39,025 nucleotides of DNA from Micropruina sp. (GTDB lineage Bacteria; Actinomycetota; Actinomycetes; Propionibacteriales; Propionibacteriaceae), in assembly GCA_018055925.1 (NCBI GenBank), contig JAGPGQ010000007.1:1-39025 (forward strand), given 5' to 3'. Numbering within the stretch: position 1 is the first letter of the stretch; each line of letters starts with the position of its first letter. This document shows positions 23,327 to 31,843 of the stretch, piece by piece. A model generated the notes under the pieces. It did no database searches, had not been told where the DNA came from, and was given only the letters and a program-made list of their open reading frames with translations. A program made the position numbers and the translations under genes.

Positions 23327-23467
23327 ATGGAGCAGTACGATGGCGGCCTGAATCCCCGTCGATGGACCGACGAATGCGTCGAGATTCCCATGGGCGGGGT
23401 CGGCTCCAGCCTGAACGTCGCGGTGGCGGGCAGCCTGGTGCTCTACCGGCTCGCGGGCATGAGTTGA
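23327..23467 (+). pseudogene. 3' remnant of a SpoU/TrmH-type RNA methyltransferase gene
   Basis: The frame ends '[24 protein letters not shown]...LYRLAGMS'. This is the C-terminal motif 3 of SpoU/TrmH methyltransferases (I-P-M-G-x-x-x-S-L-N-V-A-V-A), the knot that binds S-adenosylmethionine. The rest of the enzyme (about 120-220 residues) is missing: upstream in this frame the sequence is unrelated and short. A start ATG at 23327 could still allow a 46-residue peptide, but a decayed gene is more likely. It lies between ispG and a small membrane protein gene. Confidence 0.65.
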
Positions 23468-23527
23468 CCCCTGCTGGATGACGCGCGCCAGCAGCCGCCG
23501 ACCGGTCCGGTCACCCGGGGATGAGCC

Positions 23528-23812
23528 TCAGTGTCTGTGCTCGGGCAGGTTCCGGGGGGCCCGAATCTGCTCTCCCTCGATGATTCCGCGCCAGATCGCG
23601 AGGACCAGGCCACCCAGCGCCGTCATCGCCGCGAGGAATCCGCACAACGTGCGCGGCACCCCGAGGATTCCATCGCCGGAAATGATGCCCGCCAGTGCGA
23701 GGGCGAACGCGACCACGAGCACGGCGACGCTGAGCCACCACCACTTCATCAGGACCGAATAGGCAACCCCCTGCCCGGCAGCGGGCGACACTCGATCATC
23801 ATTGGATTGCAT
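23528..23812 (-). CDS. Small two-helix membrane protein
   Basis: 94 aa with two hydrophobic helices (residues about 26-45 and 54-75), a polar N-terminus and a basic, His-ending tail. ATG at 23812 with GGGGAG 7 nt upstream; Met22 (23749) is an alternative start just before 'KWWWLSVAVLV'. I recognise no family. It follows the glycosyltransferase gene by 43 bp in the same direction. Confidence 0.55.
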   Translation of the reverse strand: MQSNDDRVSPAAGQGVAYSVLMKWWWLSVAVLVVAFALALAGIISGDGILGVPRTLCGFLAAMTALGGLVLAIWRGIIEGEQIRAPRNLPEHRH

Positions 23813-23855
23813 CCTGCACTCCCCTCTATCCGGAGTCGCCGACGTACTTTCGAGT

Positions 23856-25109
23856 CTAGGCGTCCTGGATACTGGAGAACTGGCCGAGTTCGGCGAGGGT
23901 GGCCGCCGTGCCGTCCACCGCCCGCGCCCGCTCCCCCACCTGCGCTGCCCGGTCCCGGTGGACGTCGGAGGCGACCGCGTCGAGCAGGCCGGCGAGTCGG
24001 GCCGCGTCCAGGCGGTGCAGCGGGACGGGACGGGGCCCGACGCCCAGTTCGGCCAGCCGGCGGCCGTGATAGTACTGGTCGAAGACCGCGGGCGCCGCGA
24101 CGGACGGAACCCCGGCGCGCAGCGCGGCCGCAGTGCTCCCGGCCCCGCCGTGATGCACCACGCCGGCGAGAGTGCCGAACAGCTGGTCGTGCGGCAGGTC
24201 GCCGACGGTGCAGACCAGGTCGTCGACCACGCCCGCGGCTTCCCCGGGCGGCGCCGGGGTGAGCACCCGGCGGCCGCTGGCCCGGGCGGCCCGCCGGATC
24301 AGGTCCAGCCAGCCGGTCCCGCCGGAGTCGTTCAGGCTGCCCAGGCCCACGTAGACCGGCGGCGGCCCGTCGTCCAGGAAGCCGCGCAGCGGTTCCGGCG
24401 GCGACCAAACCGGCCGTCCGGTGGGACGGATGGCGCCGGTCTGCCGGACGGTGGCCGGCCAGTCGGCGGCGGACGGGATCAGCACCGGGTCGGCGGCCAG
24501 CCAGACCGGGTGCCGGTCGGCCTCCTCGACCGGACGGGCGCCGCGCGGCCGCCGCAGCCCGGCGCGCCGCCGGAAGGCCGCCGACGTTTGACGGGACAGC
24601 GACGCGACCTGGTTCCAGTACCACCGGGTGAAGGCGCGGATCATCGCCGGTGTGCCGCGGAACTGGTGGCCCTCCAGGTGGCTGACGCGTTGCGTGGTGG
24701 GCAGGACGGCGGTGTGCAGCACGGTCGCCATCCGGCAACCCCGCGCCTCCACCAGGGCGAGCGCGGCGTCCCGCGAGGCCACCCCGGTCACCACCATCGA
24801 TGCCGCGGGCACCTCGTCCAGAGCGTCCGCGAGCGGCTCGGCGAGACCCCGCAGCCATCGCGCCAGCAGGACGGGCTGGGCGAGCGGCGTCCGATAGGCG
24901 AGCCGGCCGATCCAGCCGGCGCCCAGCCGGTTCACCTCCGCGAGTCCGGGCCCGATGCCGCGGAACCCGGCGCCGTGGCTCTCGACCAGGTCGCGGTACT
25001 CGTCCACGGCGACCACGGTGGTGGCGCGTCCGGTGGCCGCGACGGCACCGGCCAGCACCGCCATCGGCTCGACGTCGCCGCGGGAGCCGACCGCCAGGAA
25101 GGTCACCAT
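23856..25109 (-). CDS. UGT-like (GT1, GT-B fold) glycosyltransferase
   Basis: 417 aa. The N-terminal acceptor domain starts 'VTFLAVGSRGDVEPMAVLAGAV', as in antibiotic/sterol glucosyltransferases. The donor domain carries 'VYVGLGSLND' (about 262) and the nucleotide-sugar signature 'GVVHHGGAGSTAAALRAGVPSVAAPAVFDQYYHGRRLAELGVG' (about 325-367), with the H-x-G-x-G-S/T motif intact. The acceptor is unknown (lipid, sterol or natural product). The ATG at 25109 is 4 nt after the rseP stop, so it is co-transcribed with rseP. Confidence 0.88.
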   Translation of the reverse strand: MVTFLAVGSRGDVEPMAVLAGAVAATGRATTVVAVDEYRDLVESHGAGFRGIGPGLAEVNRLGAGWIGRLAYRTPLAQPVLLARWLRGLAEPLADALDEVPAASMVVTGVASRDAALALVEARGCRMATVLHTAVLPTTQRVSHLEGHQFRGTPAMIRAFTRWYWNQVASLSRQTSAAFRRRAGLRRPRGARPVEEADRHPVWLAADPVLIPSAADWPATVRQTGAIRPTGRPVWSPPEPLRGFLDDGPPPVYVGLGSLNDSGGTGWLDLIRRAARASGRRVLTPAPPGEAAGVVDDLVCTVGDLPHDQLFGTLAGVVHHGGAGSTAAALRAGVPSVAAPAVFDQYYHGRRLAELGVGPRPVPLHRLDAARLAGLLDAVASDVHRDRAAQVGERARAVDGTAATLAELGQFSSIQDA

Positions 25110-25113
25110 CGCG

Positions 25114-26403
25114 CTAGAAGATCCGCATCGGGCTGACGATGTCGGCGACGATCAGGGCGCCCCCGGCCAGGATCAGGAAGCCCGCCACGGCGTAGGCGAC
25201 CGGCAGCAGCAGCGCGGTGTCGAACGGGCCGGGATCGGCCCGGCCGAACATCCGGGCCCAGCCGCGCCGGATCGCCTCCCACAGCGCGCCGGCGATGTGC
25301 CCGCCGTCCAGGGGCGGCAGCGGGACGAAGTTGAACAGCGCCAGGAACAGGTTGACCGCGGCCAGCAGCGAGCCGAACAGCACCACCTTGTCGGTGACCG
25401 CGAGGCCGTCGTTGGCGACCACCTCACCGGCGGCCCGGCTGGCGCCCAGGATGCTCAGCGGGCCGTAGATGTCGCGCGGCTTGCCCTGCACCAGGTCGGC
25501 CATCACGTTCCACACCTTGACCGGGAACTGGGCGATCGCCACCCCGCTCTGCACGGTGAGCTGCCACATCTGCTGGACGACCTCGACCGGACCGCCCTTC
25601 ACCAGTTCGGAGGTCGGGGAGATGCCGAACCAGCCGGCCGCGACCCGTCGGCTCGGGTCGAGGAAGTCCGGCACCCCGCTGATCACGGTGTGCACCGGGG
25701 TCAGCGGCGTCCGGACGCCGTCGCGCTCCACCACCAGCCGGGCCTCCCGGTCGAGGTTCGCCCGGATCAGTTCCTGCAGCTGCGGGTAGCTGGTGATCGC
25801 GGTTCCGTTGAACTCGACGACCCGGTCGCCGGCCCGGATGCCCGACTTGGCGGCCGGGGTGTCCGGCACGAAGCACTGGGTGGTCGGCGGCTGGTTCTCC
25901 CGGACGATGCACGGCTGCACCTCGGAGACCACCGGCTGCGGCTGCCAGCTGCCGTGCAGGCCGAGGATCGCCCAGAACAGCGCGAACGCGATCAGCAGGT
26001 TCATCGCCGGGCCGCCGGCCATCACGATCAGCTTCTGCCAGGTCTTCTTCTGGTAGAACAGCCGGTCGTTGGCGACGTCATCCGGGGTGATCTCGGACCA
26101 TTCGTAGGCGCGGGCAGAGTCGGCGAACCGGCGCAGCCGGGACGGGTTTTCGGGTGCCGGACGCGCCGGCGGATACATGCCCGTCAGCCGGACGAAACCG
26201 CCCAGCGGGATCCATTTGACGCCGTACTCGGTCTCCCCGCGGGTGGTCGACCACATGGTCGGCCCGAAGCCCACGAAGTACTGCGGCACCCGGATGCCGA
26301 ACAGCTTCGCCGGCGCCATGTGCCCGATCTCGTGCAGCGCGACCGAGAGCAGGATCAGGGCGAAGAAGACCAGCGCGAATACGACGGTGAGCAGGCCGTT
26401 CAT
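25114..26403 (-). CDS. rseP: Site-2 intramembrane zinc metalloprotease (RseP/Rip1, M50)
   Basis: 429 aa. The zinc motif H-E-I-G-H (residues 24-28) lies in the first helix. A PDZ domain (about 180-260: 'TPAAKSGIRAGDRVVEFNGTAI') follows, and the second catalytic motif is 'FNFVPLPPLDGGHIAG', with the zinc-ligand Asp. It cleaves anti-sigma factors and other membrane substrates. Normally the gene sits between dxr and ispG; here a glycosyltransferase separates it from ispG and no dxr precedes it. The ATG at 26403 is the only good start before the first helix. Confidence 0.95.
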   Translation of the reverse strand: MNGLLTVVFALVFFALILLSVALHEIGHMAPAKLFGIRVPQYFVGFGPTMWSTTRGETEYGVKWIPLGGFVRLTGMYPPARPAPENPSRLRRFADSARAYEWSEITPDDVANDRLFYQKKTWQKLIVMAGGPAMNLLIAFALFWAILGLHGSWQPQPVVSEVQPCIVRENQPPTTQCFVPDTPAAKSGIRAGDRVVEFNGTAITSYPQLQELIRANLDREARLVVERDGVRTPLTPVHTVISGVPDFLDPSRRVAAGWFGISPTSELVKGGPVEVVQQMWQLTVQSGVAIAQFPVKVWNVMADLVQGKPRDIYGPLSILGASRAAGEVVANDGLAVTDKVVLFGSLLAAVNLFLALFNFVPLPPLDGGHIAGALWEAIRRGWARMFGRADPGPFDTALLLPVAYAVAGFLILAGGALIVADIVSPMRIF

Positions 26404-26491
26404 CCGGCTCTGCGCTTCCGGCGGCGGCTGGGCGGGGCGAGATCACGCACCCGGCCAAGGGTACCCGGACCGGGTCGCCGCCCACGGCGGG

Positions 26492-26857
26492 CTACAGCGA
26501 CATCAGCCACAGCCCGAGCATGGCCGCGAGCAGCCCGGCCAGCAGTCCCCCGCCGGCGTGCAGCAGGGCGGCGGTGCCTCGTCCGGCACGCCACAGCCGC
26601 AGCCCCTCGACGCTGGCGGTGCTGAAGGTGGTGAAGCCGCCCATGAAGCCCGTCCCGGCGACGGCGGCCCATTCGGGGGCGCCGGAGTGGAACGTGACCC
26701 AGCCGGAGATCAGGCCGAGCAGCCCCGAGCCGACGGTGTTGATCGCCAGGGTGCCGACCGGCATCGGCCACCGGCGGAGCCGTCCGATCGCGGCGTCGGA
26801 GTGGAACCGGGCAACCGCTCCGAGGCCGCCGGCCAGCGCCACCAGGACCGCGATCAC
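26492..26857 (-). CDS. crcB: Fluoride channel FluC/CrcB, copy 2
   Basis: 121 aa with four helices. FluC signatures are present: 'GGLGAVARF' at the N-terminus, the conserved Asn in 'TLAINTVGSGLLG', and 'GTGFMGGFTTFSTASVEGLRL', the sodium-site/phenylalanine-box region. FluC exports fluoride passively as a dual-topology dimer. The GTG start overlaps the stop of the preceding fluC (GTGA), so the two subunits are made in equal amounts and could form a heterodimer. Confidence 0.92.
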   Translation of the reverse strand: MIAVLVALAGGLGAVARFHSDAAIGRLRRWPMPVGTLAINTVGSGLLGLISGWVTFHSGAPEWAAVAGTGFMGGFTTFSTASVEGLRLWRAGRGTAALLHAGGGLLAGLLAAMLGLWLMSL

Positions 26858-27255
26858 GGCGTCAACCTCGCCGCCAGCAGGGTTCCGGCGAGCGCAGCCG
26901 CCAGGCCCAGCAGCACGCTGCCGGCGGCGTAGCCGGCGCCGGCCAGGATCGCCCCCGACTCGAGCAGCCGGACGGTCTCGACCGCGAACGTGCTGTAGGT
27001 GGTGTAGCCGCCCAGCACCCCGGTGCCCAGGCCGAGCCGCAGGTAGTGCCGCACGCCGACGTCCGGGCCGCGGCGGGCGAGCAGTTCGAGCAGGCAGCCC
27101 AGGATGAAGGCGCCGGTCAGGTTGATCGCGAAGGTGGCCCAGGGCCATTCGCCCGGATGCGCCGGGAACGCGGCACTCAGACCGGCGCGGACGGCGGTGC
27201 CGATCGTCCCGCCGGCGAACACCGCGGCGGTGCGCAATCCCCGGATGCGGCTCAC
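26854..27255 (-). CDS. crcB: Fluoride channel FluC/CrcB, copy 1
   Basis: 133 aa with four helices. Signatures: 'GGTIGTAVRAGL', 'TFAINLTGAFILGCLLE' and 'GTGVLGGYTTYSTFAVETVRLLE'. The GTG start overlaps the stop of the UspA gene (GTGA), and its own stop overlaps the second fluC. Paired fluC genes are common in Gram-positive bacteria. No fluoride riboswitch was recognised upstream of this operon. Confidence 0.92.
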   Translation of the reverse strand: MSRIRGLRTAAVFAGGTIGTAVRAGLSAAFPAHPGEWPWATFAINLTGAFILGCLLELLARRGPDVGVRHYLRLGLGTGVLGGYTTYSTFAVETVRLLESGAILAGAGYAAGSVLLGLAAALAGTLLAARLTP

Positions 27256-27791
27256 CCCCACGGCATCGGCGCCTTCCAGTCGACCACCGACAGCGGTACC
27301 GCGAGCACCGGCCGGTGCTGATGCTGGGCGAGCTTGAGCGCCAGCGCGCCGTTCAGGAACTCGCGCACCTTGGCGCCGTGCTCGGGCGCCCGGTTGCCGA
27401 CCACGATGACGGCGGCGTCCACGGCCCGGGCCAGGTGGGTCAGCGACCGGTCGGGACGTCCCGCCAGGTAGCGGAACTGCCACTGGACGCCCTCGTCGGC
27501 CAGCAGCCCGGCCAGTTCGCCGCGCAGCCGCTCCTCGGTGCCGCGCCAGGAGTCGTCGGCGGAGTCCGGGTTCAGGTCGCTGTGCTGGACGCTGCCGTCC
27601 TCGAACTCGCGCTCGGTGAACCGCTGCTCGTCCACGTAGCCGAAGAACAGGTGTCCGCCGGTTGCGCGGGCCAGTGCAGCCGCGGTCAGCGCGACCAGCG
27701 GATCGCTGCCCGGACGGACGCCGACGACGATCGCCCCGCCCCAGAACGGGGTCATCCGGTCGCGGCCGGGCTGGGGTACCTGGTGGGGCAT
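27252..27791 (-). CDS. Universal stress protein (UspA family)
   Basis: 179 aa. It starts 'GGAIVVGVRPGSDPLVALTAAALARATGGHLFFGYV' and ends with the nucleotide-binding region 'AVIVVGNRAPEHGAKVREFLNGALALKLAQHQHRPVLAVP', a variant of G-2x-G-9x-G-S/T in which several Gly/Ser positions are replaced. ATP binding is therefore uncertain. AAGGAGG precedes the ATG at 27791. It is the first gene of a three-gene overlapping unit with two fluC genes, suggesting a link between stress signalling and fluoride export. Confidence 0.85.
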   Translation of the reverse strand: MPHQVPQPGRDRMTPFWGGAIVVGVRPGSDPLVALTAAALARATGGHLFFGYVDEQRFTEREFEDGSVQHSDLNPDSADDSWRGTEERLRGELAGLLADEGVQWQFRYLAGRPDRSLTHLARAVDAAVIVVGNRAPEHGAKVREFLNGALALKLAQHQHRPVLAVPLSVVDWKAPMPWG

Positions 27792-27959
27792 GGACGCCTC
27801 CTTCCGAGCGGGGCACTCGACGGGCAGTGCCGCTACCGAGACCACGCTAGACCCGACGAATCCGGACGGCCATCCATGGCCACGGATCGCGGAACCACCG
27901 GTCCAGACTTCGGCGGCTGCCGCCGCCCGGGGTCTCGACAGGCTCGACCGGCGGTTCAG

Positions 27960-28116
27960 CCTCGATCCGCCGATGGGCGCCGTAGCGAGCGGCACCAGCT
28001 GGGTGCACCGGGAAGCCGGGCACGCGAAGGCGTACCGGGTCGTACGACGAGCGTGCCCGGCGCAGCCAGGGTGCCCAGCTGGGGCCGCGCAGTAGGCGCA
28101 GATCGGTGGATCGAGG
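27960..28116. repeat. 157-nt near-palindromic element with conserved loop core
   Basis: Both arms (about 65 nt) begin CCTCGATCC(G/A)CCGAT when each is read inward. They share CCAGCTGGG (27995-28003 / 28074-28082) and end in the perfect 11-bp stem GCCGGGCACGC (28015-28025) / GCGTGCCCGGC (28051-28061) around a 25-nt loop. The core at 28026-28053 recurs with 25 of 28 bases identical at 37679-37706. The element ends 1 bp before the aldehyde dehydrogenase stop codon and may act as its terminator. Confidence 0.8.
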
Positions 28117-28117
28117 T

Positions 28118-29689
28118 TCAGTGCAGCCGCGACCTGCGCGCCCAGCGCAGGGACCGGATCAGCAGGTCCACCAGCCGGCGCTGCCCGTCGGCACCGCGGG
28201 CCGCCAGCCGGCCGGCGCGCTGCTCGGCGACGGCCTGCACCCGGGTGTACTTCAGCAGTCCGCCGGCGCCGTGCCGGCCGCCGGTGCCGGAGAGCCCCCG
28301 GGCGCCCATGGTCGTCCCGACCGCTCCCCAGGACGCGAGATAGCTCTCGTTGATGCTCACCGCACCGACCCGCAGCCTCGCGGCCAGCGCCCGCGCGGCG
28401 GCCCGGTCGCCGGTGACGACGGTGGCGTGCAGGCCGTAGTCGGAGTCGTTGACCAGCCGGACGGCCGCGTCGTCGTCGCTCACCCGGTACACGCTGACCA
28501 CCGGGCCGAACGTCTCGGCGTCCCGGACGTCCATCGCCGCGGTCACGCCGTCGAGCACGGTCGGCTCGTACACCCACGGGCCGATGTCGGGACGGGGCCG
28601 GCCGCCGGCCAGCACGGTCGCCCCGTGGCGGCGGGCGTCCGTCACGTGCGCCTCGACCCGGCGCATCTGATCGGGACCGATCAGCGAACCCACGTCCGGG
28701 CCGAACTCGAGACCGATGCCGAGCGTGAGGTCCCGGACCGCGGGGAGGAATCGGGCCAGGAACTCGTCGGCGACCGCCTCGTGCAGCAGCAGGCGTTCGG
28801 TGTGCACGCACACCTGGCCGGCGCCCGAGAAGGCGCTGCGCAGGGCGACGTCGACGGCCCGCTCCAGGTCGGCGTCGGCCCGCACGTAGAGCGCGTTCTT
28901 GCCGCCCAGTTCGAGGTGGCAGCCGATCATCCGCCGGGCGGCCAGCCGGGCGACGCGGCGTCCGGTGGCGGTCGAACCGGTGAAGCTGACGTAGTCGGTG
29001 GCCCGCACCACGGCCTCGCCGACCGGGTCGCCGTCGCCGGTGACCACCTGCACCACGTGGGGCGGCAGCCCGGCGGCGAGCAGGCGCTGCAGCCCCCACA
29101 GCACCGACAGGCTGGTGCGCGGATCGGGCCGCAGCACGACCGCGTTGCCGGCCAGGATCGCCGCCACCGTCTCGCCGAGCGACAGCGCGAACGGGTAGTT
29201 CCACGGGGTCACGATGCCGACCACGCCGTGGGCGCTGCGCCGTTGCGTGGCCCGCGTCACCAGCGGCAGCACGCCGCGCGCCGAACATGGAGCCAGCAGC
29301 CGGCCGGCGCAACGGGCGTAGTGGCGGGCCACATTGGCCACCTCGACGACCTCTTCGAAGGCGTTCGCCCGGGTCTTGCCGGTCTCCAGCTGGATCAGGT
29401 CGAGCACCTCGTCGACGTCGTCGAGCAGCCGGTCGTGGAAGTCGAGCACGATCGCGGCCCGCCGCGCCGGCCGCAGCGCCGCCCAGGCCCGCTGCGCGGC
29501 GCGTGCCCGCTGCACCGCACCGGTGACATCGGTCGTGGTGGACAGCGGCAGCTGGCCCAGCGGGCGTTCCGACAGCGGGCCGCGCACGGTGCGCAGTTCG
29601 GCGTCGTCGGCGGCCGCCACACCGCTGGTGAGCAGTGCGATCAGGCCGCGCCCAAGGACCGGTTCGGGCTCGGTGAGGGTCACGCGCAT
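28118..29689 (-). CDS. Aldehyde dehydrogenase, succinate-semialdehyde dehydrogenase-like
   Basis: 523 aa. The ALDH fold has 'GIVTPWNYPFALSL' (Asn164), the catalytic Glu260 in 'HLELGGKNALYVRADADLE', the nucleophile Cys294 in 'SGAGQVCVHTERL', and 'ETFGPVVSVYRV'. Overall it resembles actinobacterial GabD2-type enzymes that oxidise succinate semialdehyde. The cofactor lysine of the V-L-K-P motif is Arg187 ('VVLRPDPRTS'), which could change cofactor binding or activity. The start has no ribosome site, but TACCCT lies 5 nt before it. It is followed by the palindromic element. Confidence 0.85.
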   Translation of the reverse strand: MRVTLTEPEPVLGRGLIALLTSGVAAADDAELRTVRGPLSERPLGQLPLSTTTDVTGAVQRARAAQRAWAALRPARRAAIVLDFHDRLLDDVDEVLDLIQLETGKTRANAFEEVVEVANVARHYARCAGRLLAPCSARGVLPLVTRATQRRSAHGVVGIVTPWNYPFALSLGETVAAILAGNAVVLRPDPRTSLSVLWGLQRLLAAGLPPHVVQVVTGDGDPVGEAVVRATDYVSFTGSTATGRRVARLAARRMIGCHLELGGKNALYVRADADLERAVDVALRSAFSGAGQVCVHTERLLLHEAVADEFLARFLPAVRDLTLGIGLEFGPDVGSLIGPDQMRRVEAHVTDARRHGATVLAGGRPRPDIGPWVYEPTVLDGVTAAMDVRDAETFGPVVSVYRVSDDDAAVRLVNDSDYGLHATVVTGDRAAARALAARLRVGAVSINESYLASWGAVGTTMGARGLSGTGGRHGAGGLLKYTRVQAVAEQRAGRLAARGADGQRRLVDLLIRSLRWARRSRLH

Positions 29690-29732
29690 GGTTCAGGGTA
29701 ACCGCGGGTGTGGCCGTCCCGGCCGGACGGGG

Positions 29733-30956
29733 TCAACTCCCCTGGGCGGCGAGCTGCCCGCAGGCGCCGTCGATCTCGCGTCCCCGGGTGTCCCGGACGG
29801 TGACCTGGACGCCGCGCCGCTCCAGGGCGGCGACGAAGGCGGCCTCGTCGCGGCGGCGGGACGCCGTCCATTTCGATCCCGGGGTGGGGTTCAGCGGGAT
29901 CAGGTTGACGTGCACCCAGCCGTGGCCGCCGTCGCGGCGCAGCACGTCGGCCAGCTCCTCGGCGCGGGCCACCTGGTCGTTGACGTCCCTGATCAGCGCG
30001 TACTCGATGGACACCCGGCGCTTGGTGGCGACGAAATAGGCGTGCGCGGCGTCCACCAGTTCGGCGACGTTCCAGCGGGTGTTGATCGGGCACAGCTCGT
30101 CGCGCAGCTCGTCGTCCGGGGCGTGCAGGCTCACCGCGAGCGTCACCGGCAGCCCCTCGGTGGCCAGCTGGTTGATCCGCGGCACCAGCCCGACGGTGCT
30201 GACCGTGATGCCGCGGGCGCTGATCCCCAGCCCGTGCGGCGCCGGCGCGGTCAGCGTCCGGATGGTCGCCATGATGGCCTTGTAGTTGGCCATCGGCTCG
30301 CCCATGCCCATGAAGACGATGTTGTTCACCCGGCCGGGCCCGCCGGGGATCTCGCCGTTGCGCAGCGACCGGGCGCCGGCCACCACCTGGGCCAGGATCT
30401 CGGCTGCGCTCAGGTTGCGCTGCAGCCCGCCCTGGCCGGTGGCGCAGAACGGGCAGGCCATGCCGCAGCCGGCCTGCGACGAGATGCACAGGGTGGCCCG
30501 GTTACGGCCCGAGCCGGACGCCCGGACGCCCGGTACGCCGTAGCGCATCAGCACCGACTCGATCAGCGAGCCGTCGAACAGCCGCCACAGGGTCTTCAGC
30601 GTCGTCCCACCGTCGCAACTGAGCGGTCGGACGGAGGTGAGCAGCGACGGCAGGAAGACCTCGGCGATCCGGCCCCGGTCGGCGGCGGGCAGGTCGGTCC
30701 AGCCGGCGGGGTCGAGGTCGAGGTGGTCGAACACGTGCCGGGAGATCTGGCCGGCGCGGAAGCCGGGCATGCCCAGGTCCGCGACGGCGGCGCGCCGCTC
30801 GTCCACGGTCAGGTCGAGCCAGTGCCGCGGCGGCTTGCCGCGGCGGGGCGCGGCCATGGTGAGTGCGACGGTTCGTCCGGCCCGCACCTTGTCCTCCAGC
30901 GCCGCGTAGGCGCTGATCTCGTCGGGACGCAGGGCGGCGTCGGGCTGCTGGTTCAT
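29733..30956 (-). CDS. rlmN: Dual-specificity 23S rRNA/tRNA methyltransferase RlmN (radical SAM)
   Basis: 407 aa. It methylates C2 of A2503 in 23S rRNA and A37 in some tRNAs. The radical-SAM cluster motif C-x3-C-x2-C is 'GCGMACPFC' (Cys164, 168, 171), followed by '[16 protein letters not shown]' and '[15 protein letters not shown]'. The methyl-carrying Cys is expected in '[11 protein letters not shown]' near the C-terminus. The ATG at 30956 has GGAG 6 nt upstream; Met34 is an alternative nearer to the conserved core. It follows cdsA by 11 bp. Confidence 0.95.
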   Translation of the reverse strand: MNQQPDAALRPDEISAYAALEDKVRAGRTVALTMAAPRRGKPPRHWLDLTVDERRAAVADLGMPGFRAGQISRHVFDHLDLDPAGWTDLPAADRGRIAEVFLPSLLTSVRPLSCDGGTTLKTLWRLFDGSLIESVLMRYGVPGVRASGSGRNRATLCISSQAGCGMACPFCATGQGGLQRNLSAAEILAQVVAGARSLRNGEIPGGPGRVNNIVFMGMGEPMANYKAIMATIRTLTAPAPHGLGISARGITVSTVGLVPRINQLATEGLPVTLAVSLHAPDDELRDELCPINTRWNVAELVDAAHAYFVATKRRVSIEYALIRDVNDQVARAEELADVLRRDGGHGWVHVNLIPLNPTPGSKWTASRRRDEAAFVAALERRGVQVTVRDTRGREIDGACGQLAAQGS

Positions 30957-30967
30957 CGGCGCTCCAT

Positions 30968-31843
30968 TCAGTTCGGGATCAGCCAATACAGCAGCAGCCA
31001 CGACACCGGGGCTGCGACCAGGATCGAGTCCAGCCGGTCCATCGCGCCGCCGTGGCCGGGCAGGAACGACGACATGTCCTTGATGCCCACGTCGCGTTTG
31101 ATCAGCGACTCGATCAGGTCGCCGCAGGTGGCGGCGGCGACCACGGCCAGCGACAGCGCCAACCCGATCCACGCCGAGGAGCCGAGCCACCACACGGTGA
31201 GCGGGATGCCGACCGCGGTGGCCAGGGCCACCGAGCCGGCCAGCCCCTCCCAGGTCTTCTTCGGGCTGATCAGCGGCGCCATCGGGTGCTTGCCGAACCG
31301 GGCACCGACCGCGTACCCGCCGGTGTCGTTGGCCATCACCACCAGCAGCACGGTGGCCATCTTGGCGGCCCCGTTGGGCATGGCGACGGTGAGCCCGGCG
31401 AACGAGCCCAGCAGCGGGATGTAGGCGATCGTGAACAGGCTGGCGGCGGCGTCCTTGACGTAGCCGGCGGCGCCGCCCGGCATCCGCCAGACGAGTGCCA
31501 TCAGCGTGGTGGCGCCGAGGCAGGCGAGCATGACGATCTGCCACGGCAGCGCGTCGGAGTGGGTGGCGGCGGCGTAGGTTCCGCAGATCAGGGCGATCGT
31601 GCCCACCACGATCGGCACGATCGCCGAGTTCATCCCGATCCGCTTCAGGGCGTCGTGCAGTTCGACGGTGCCCAGAGTGAGCATGGCGGTGACCAGCAGC
31701 ACGAAACCCCAGTGCCAGTACAACAGCGTGACCACCACGGACGCCGCCAGGGCGACGCCCACGATGATCGCGGCCGGTAGGTCGCGCCCGGCACGCGAGC
31801 CGCGCGCGGGCGGGGCGTCCGGGGCCTGCTGGTCGCCTGCCAT
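30968..31843 (-). CDS. cdsA: Phosphatidate cytidylyltransferase (CDP-diglyceride synthase)
   Basis: 291 aa, an integral membrane enzyme with about eight helices that makes CDP-diacylglycerol for phospholipid synthesis. Family signatures are '[29 protein letters not shown]' and, near the C-terminus, '[33 protein letters not shown]'. The ATG shares a base with the frr stop (TGATG), so it is coupled to frr. Confidence 0.95.
   Translation of the reverse strand: MAGDQQAPDAPPARGSRAGRDLPAAIIVGVALAASVVVTLLYWHWGFVLLVTAMLTLGTVELHDALKRIGMNSAIVPIVVGTIALICGTYAAATHSDALPWQIVMLACLGATTLMALVWRMPGGAAGYVKDAAASLFTIAYIPLLGSFAGLTVAMPNGAAKMATVLLVVMANDTGGYAVGARFGKHPMAPLISPKKTWEGLAGSVALATAVGIPLTVWWLGSSAWIGLALSLAVVAAATCGDLIESLIKRDVGIKDMSSFLPGHGGAMDRLDSILVAAPVSWLLLYWLIPN

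Noticed and set aside
19860..23351. A very long plus-strand open frame (about 1160 codons) opposite Gfo/Idh, GNAT and ispG.
   Set aside because: It is antisense to three well-supported genes and its translation is Arg/Gly/His-rich without any family motif; long shadow frames are expected at this GC.
27926..27950. GGTCTCGACAGGCTCGACC as a separate element.
   Set aside because: It resembles a short dispersed intergenic motif I recall from actinobacteria, but only one copy is present here, so no claim is made.
27792..27959. Fluoride riboswitch before the UspA-FluC operon.
   Set aside because: I looked for the conserved GGNGATGG...CCGCC...CTGATG pattern on the minus strand and did not find it.
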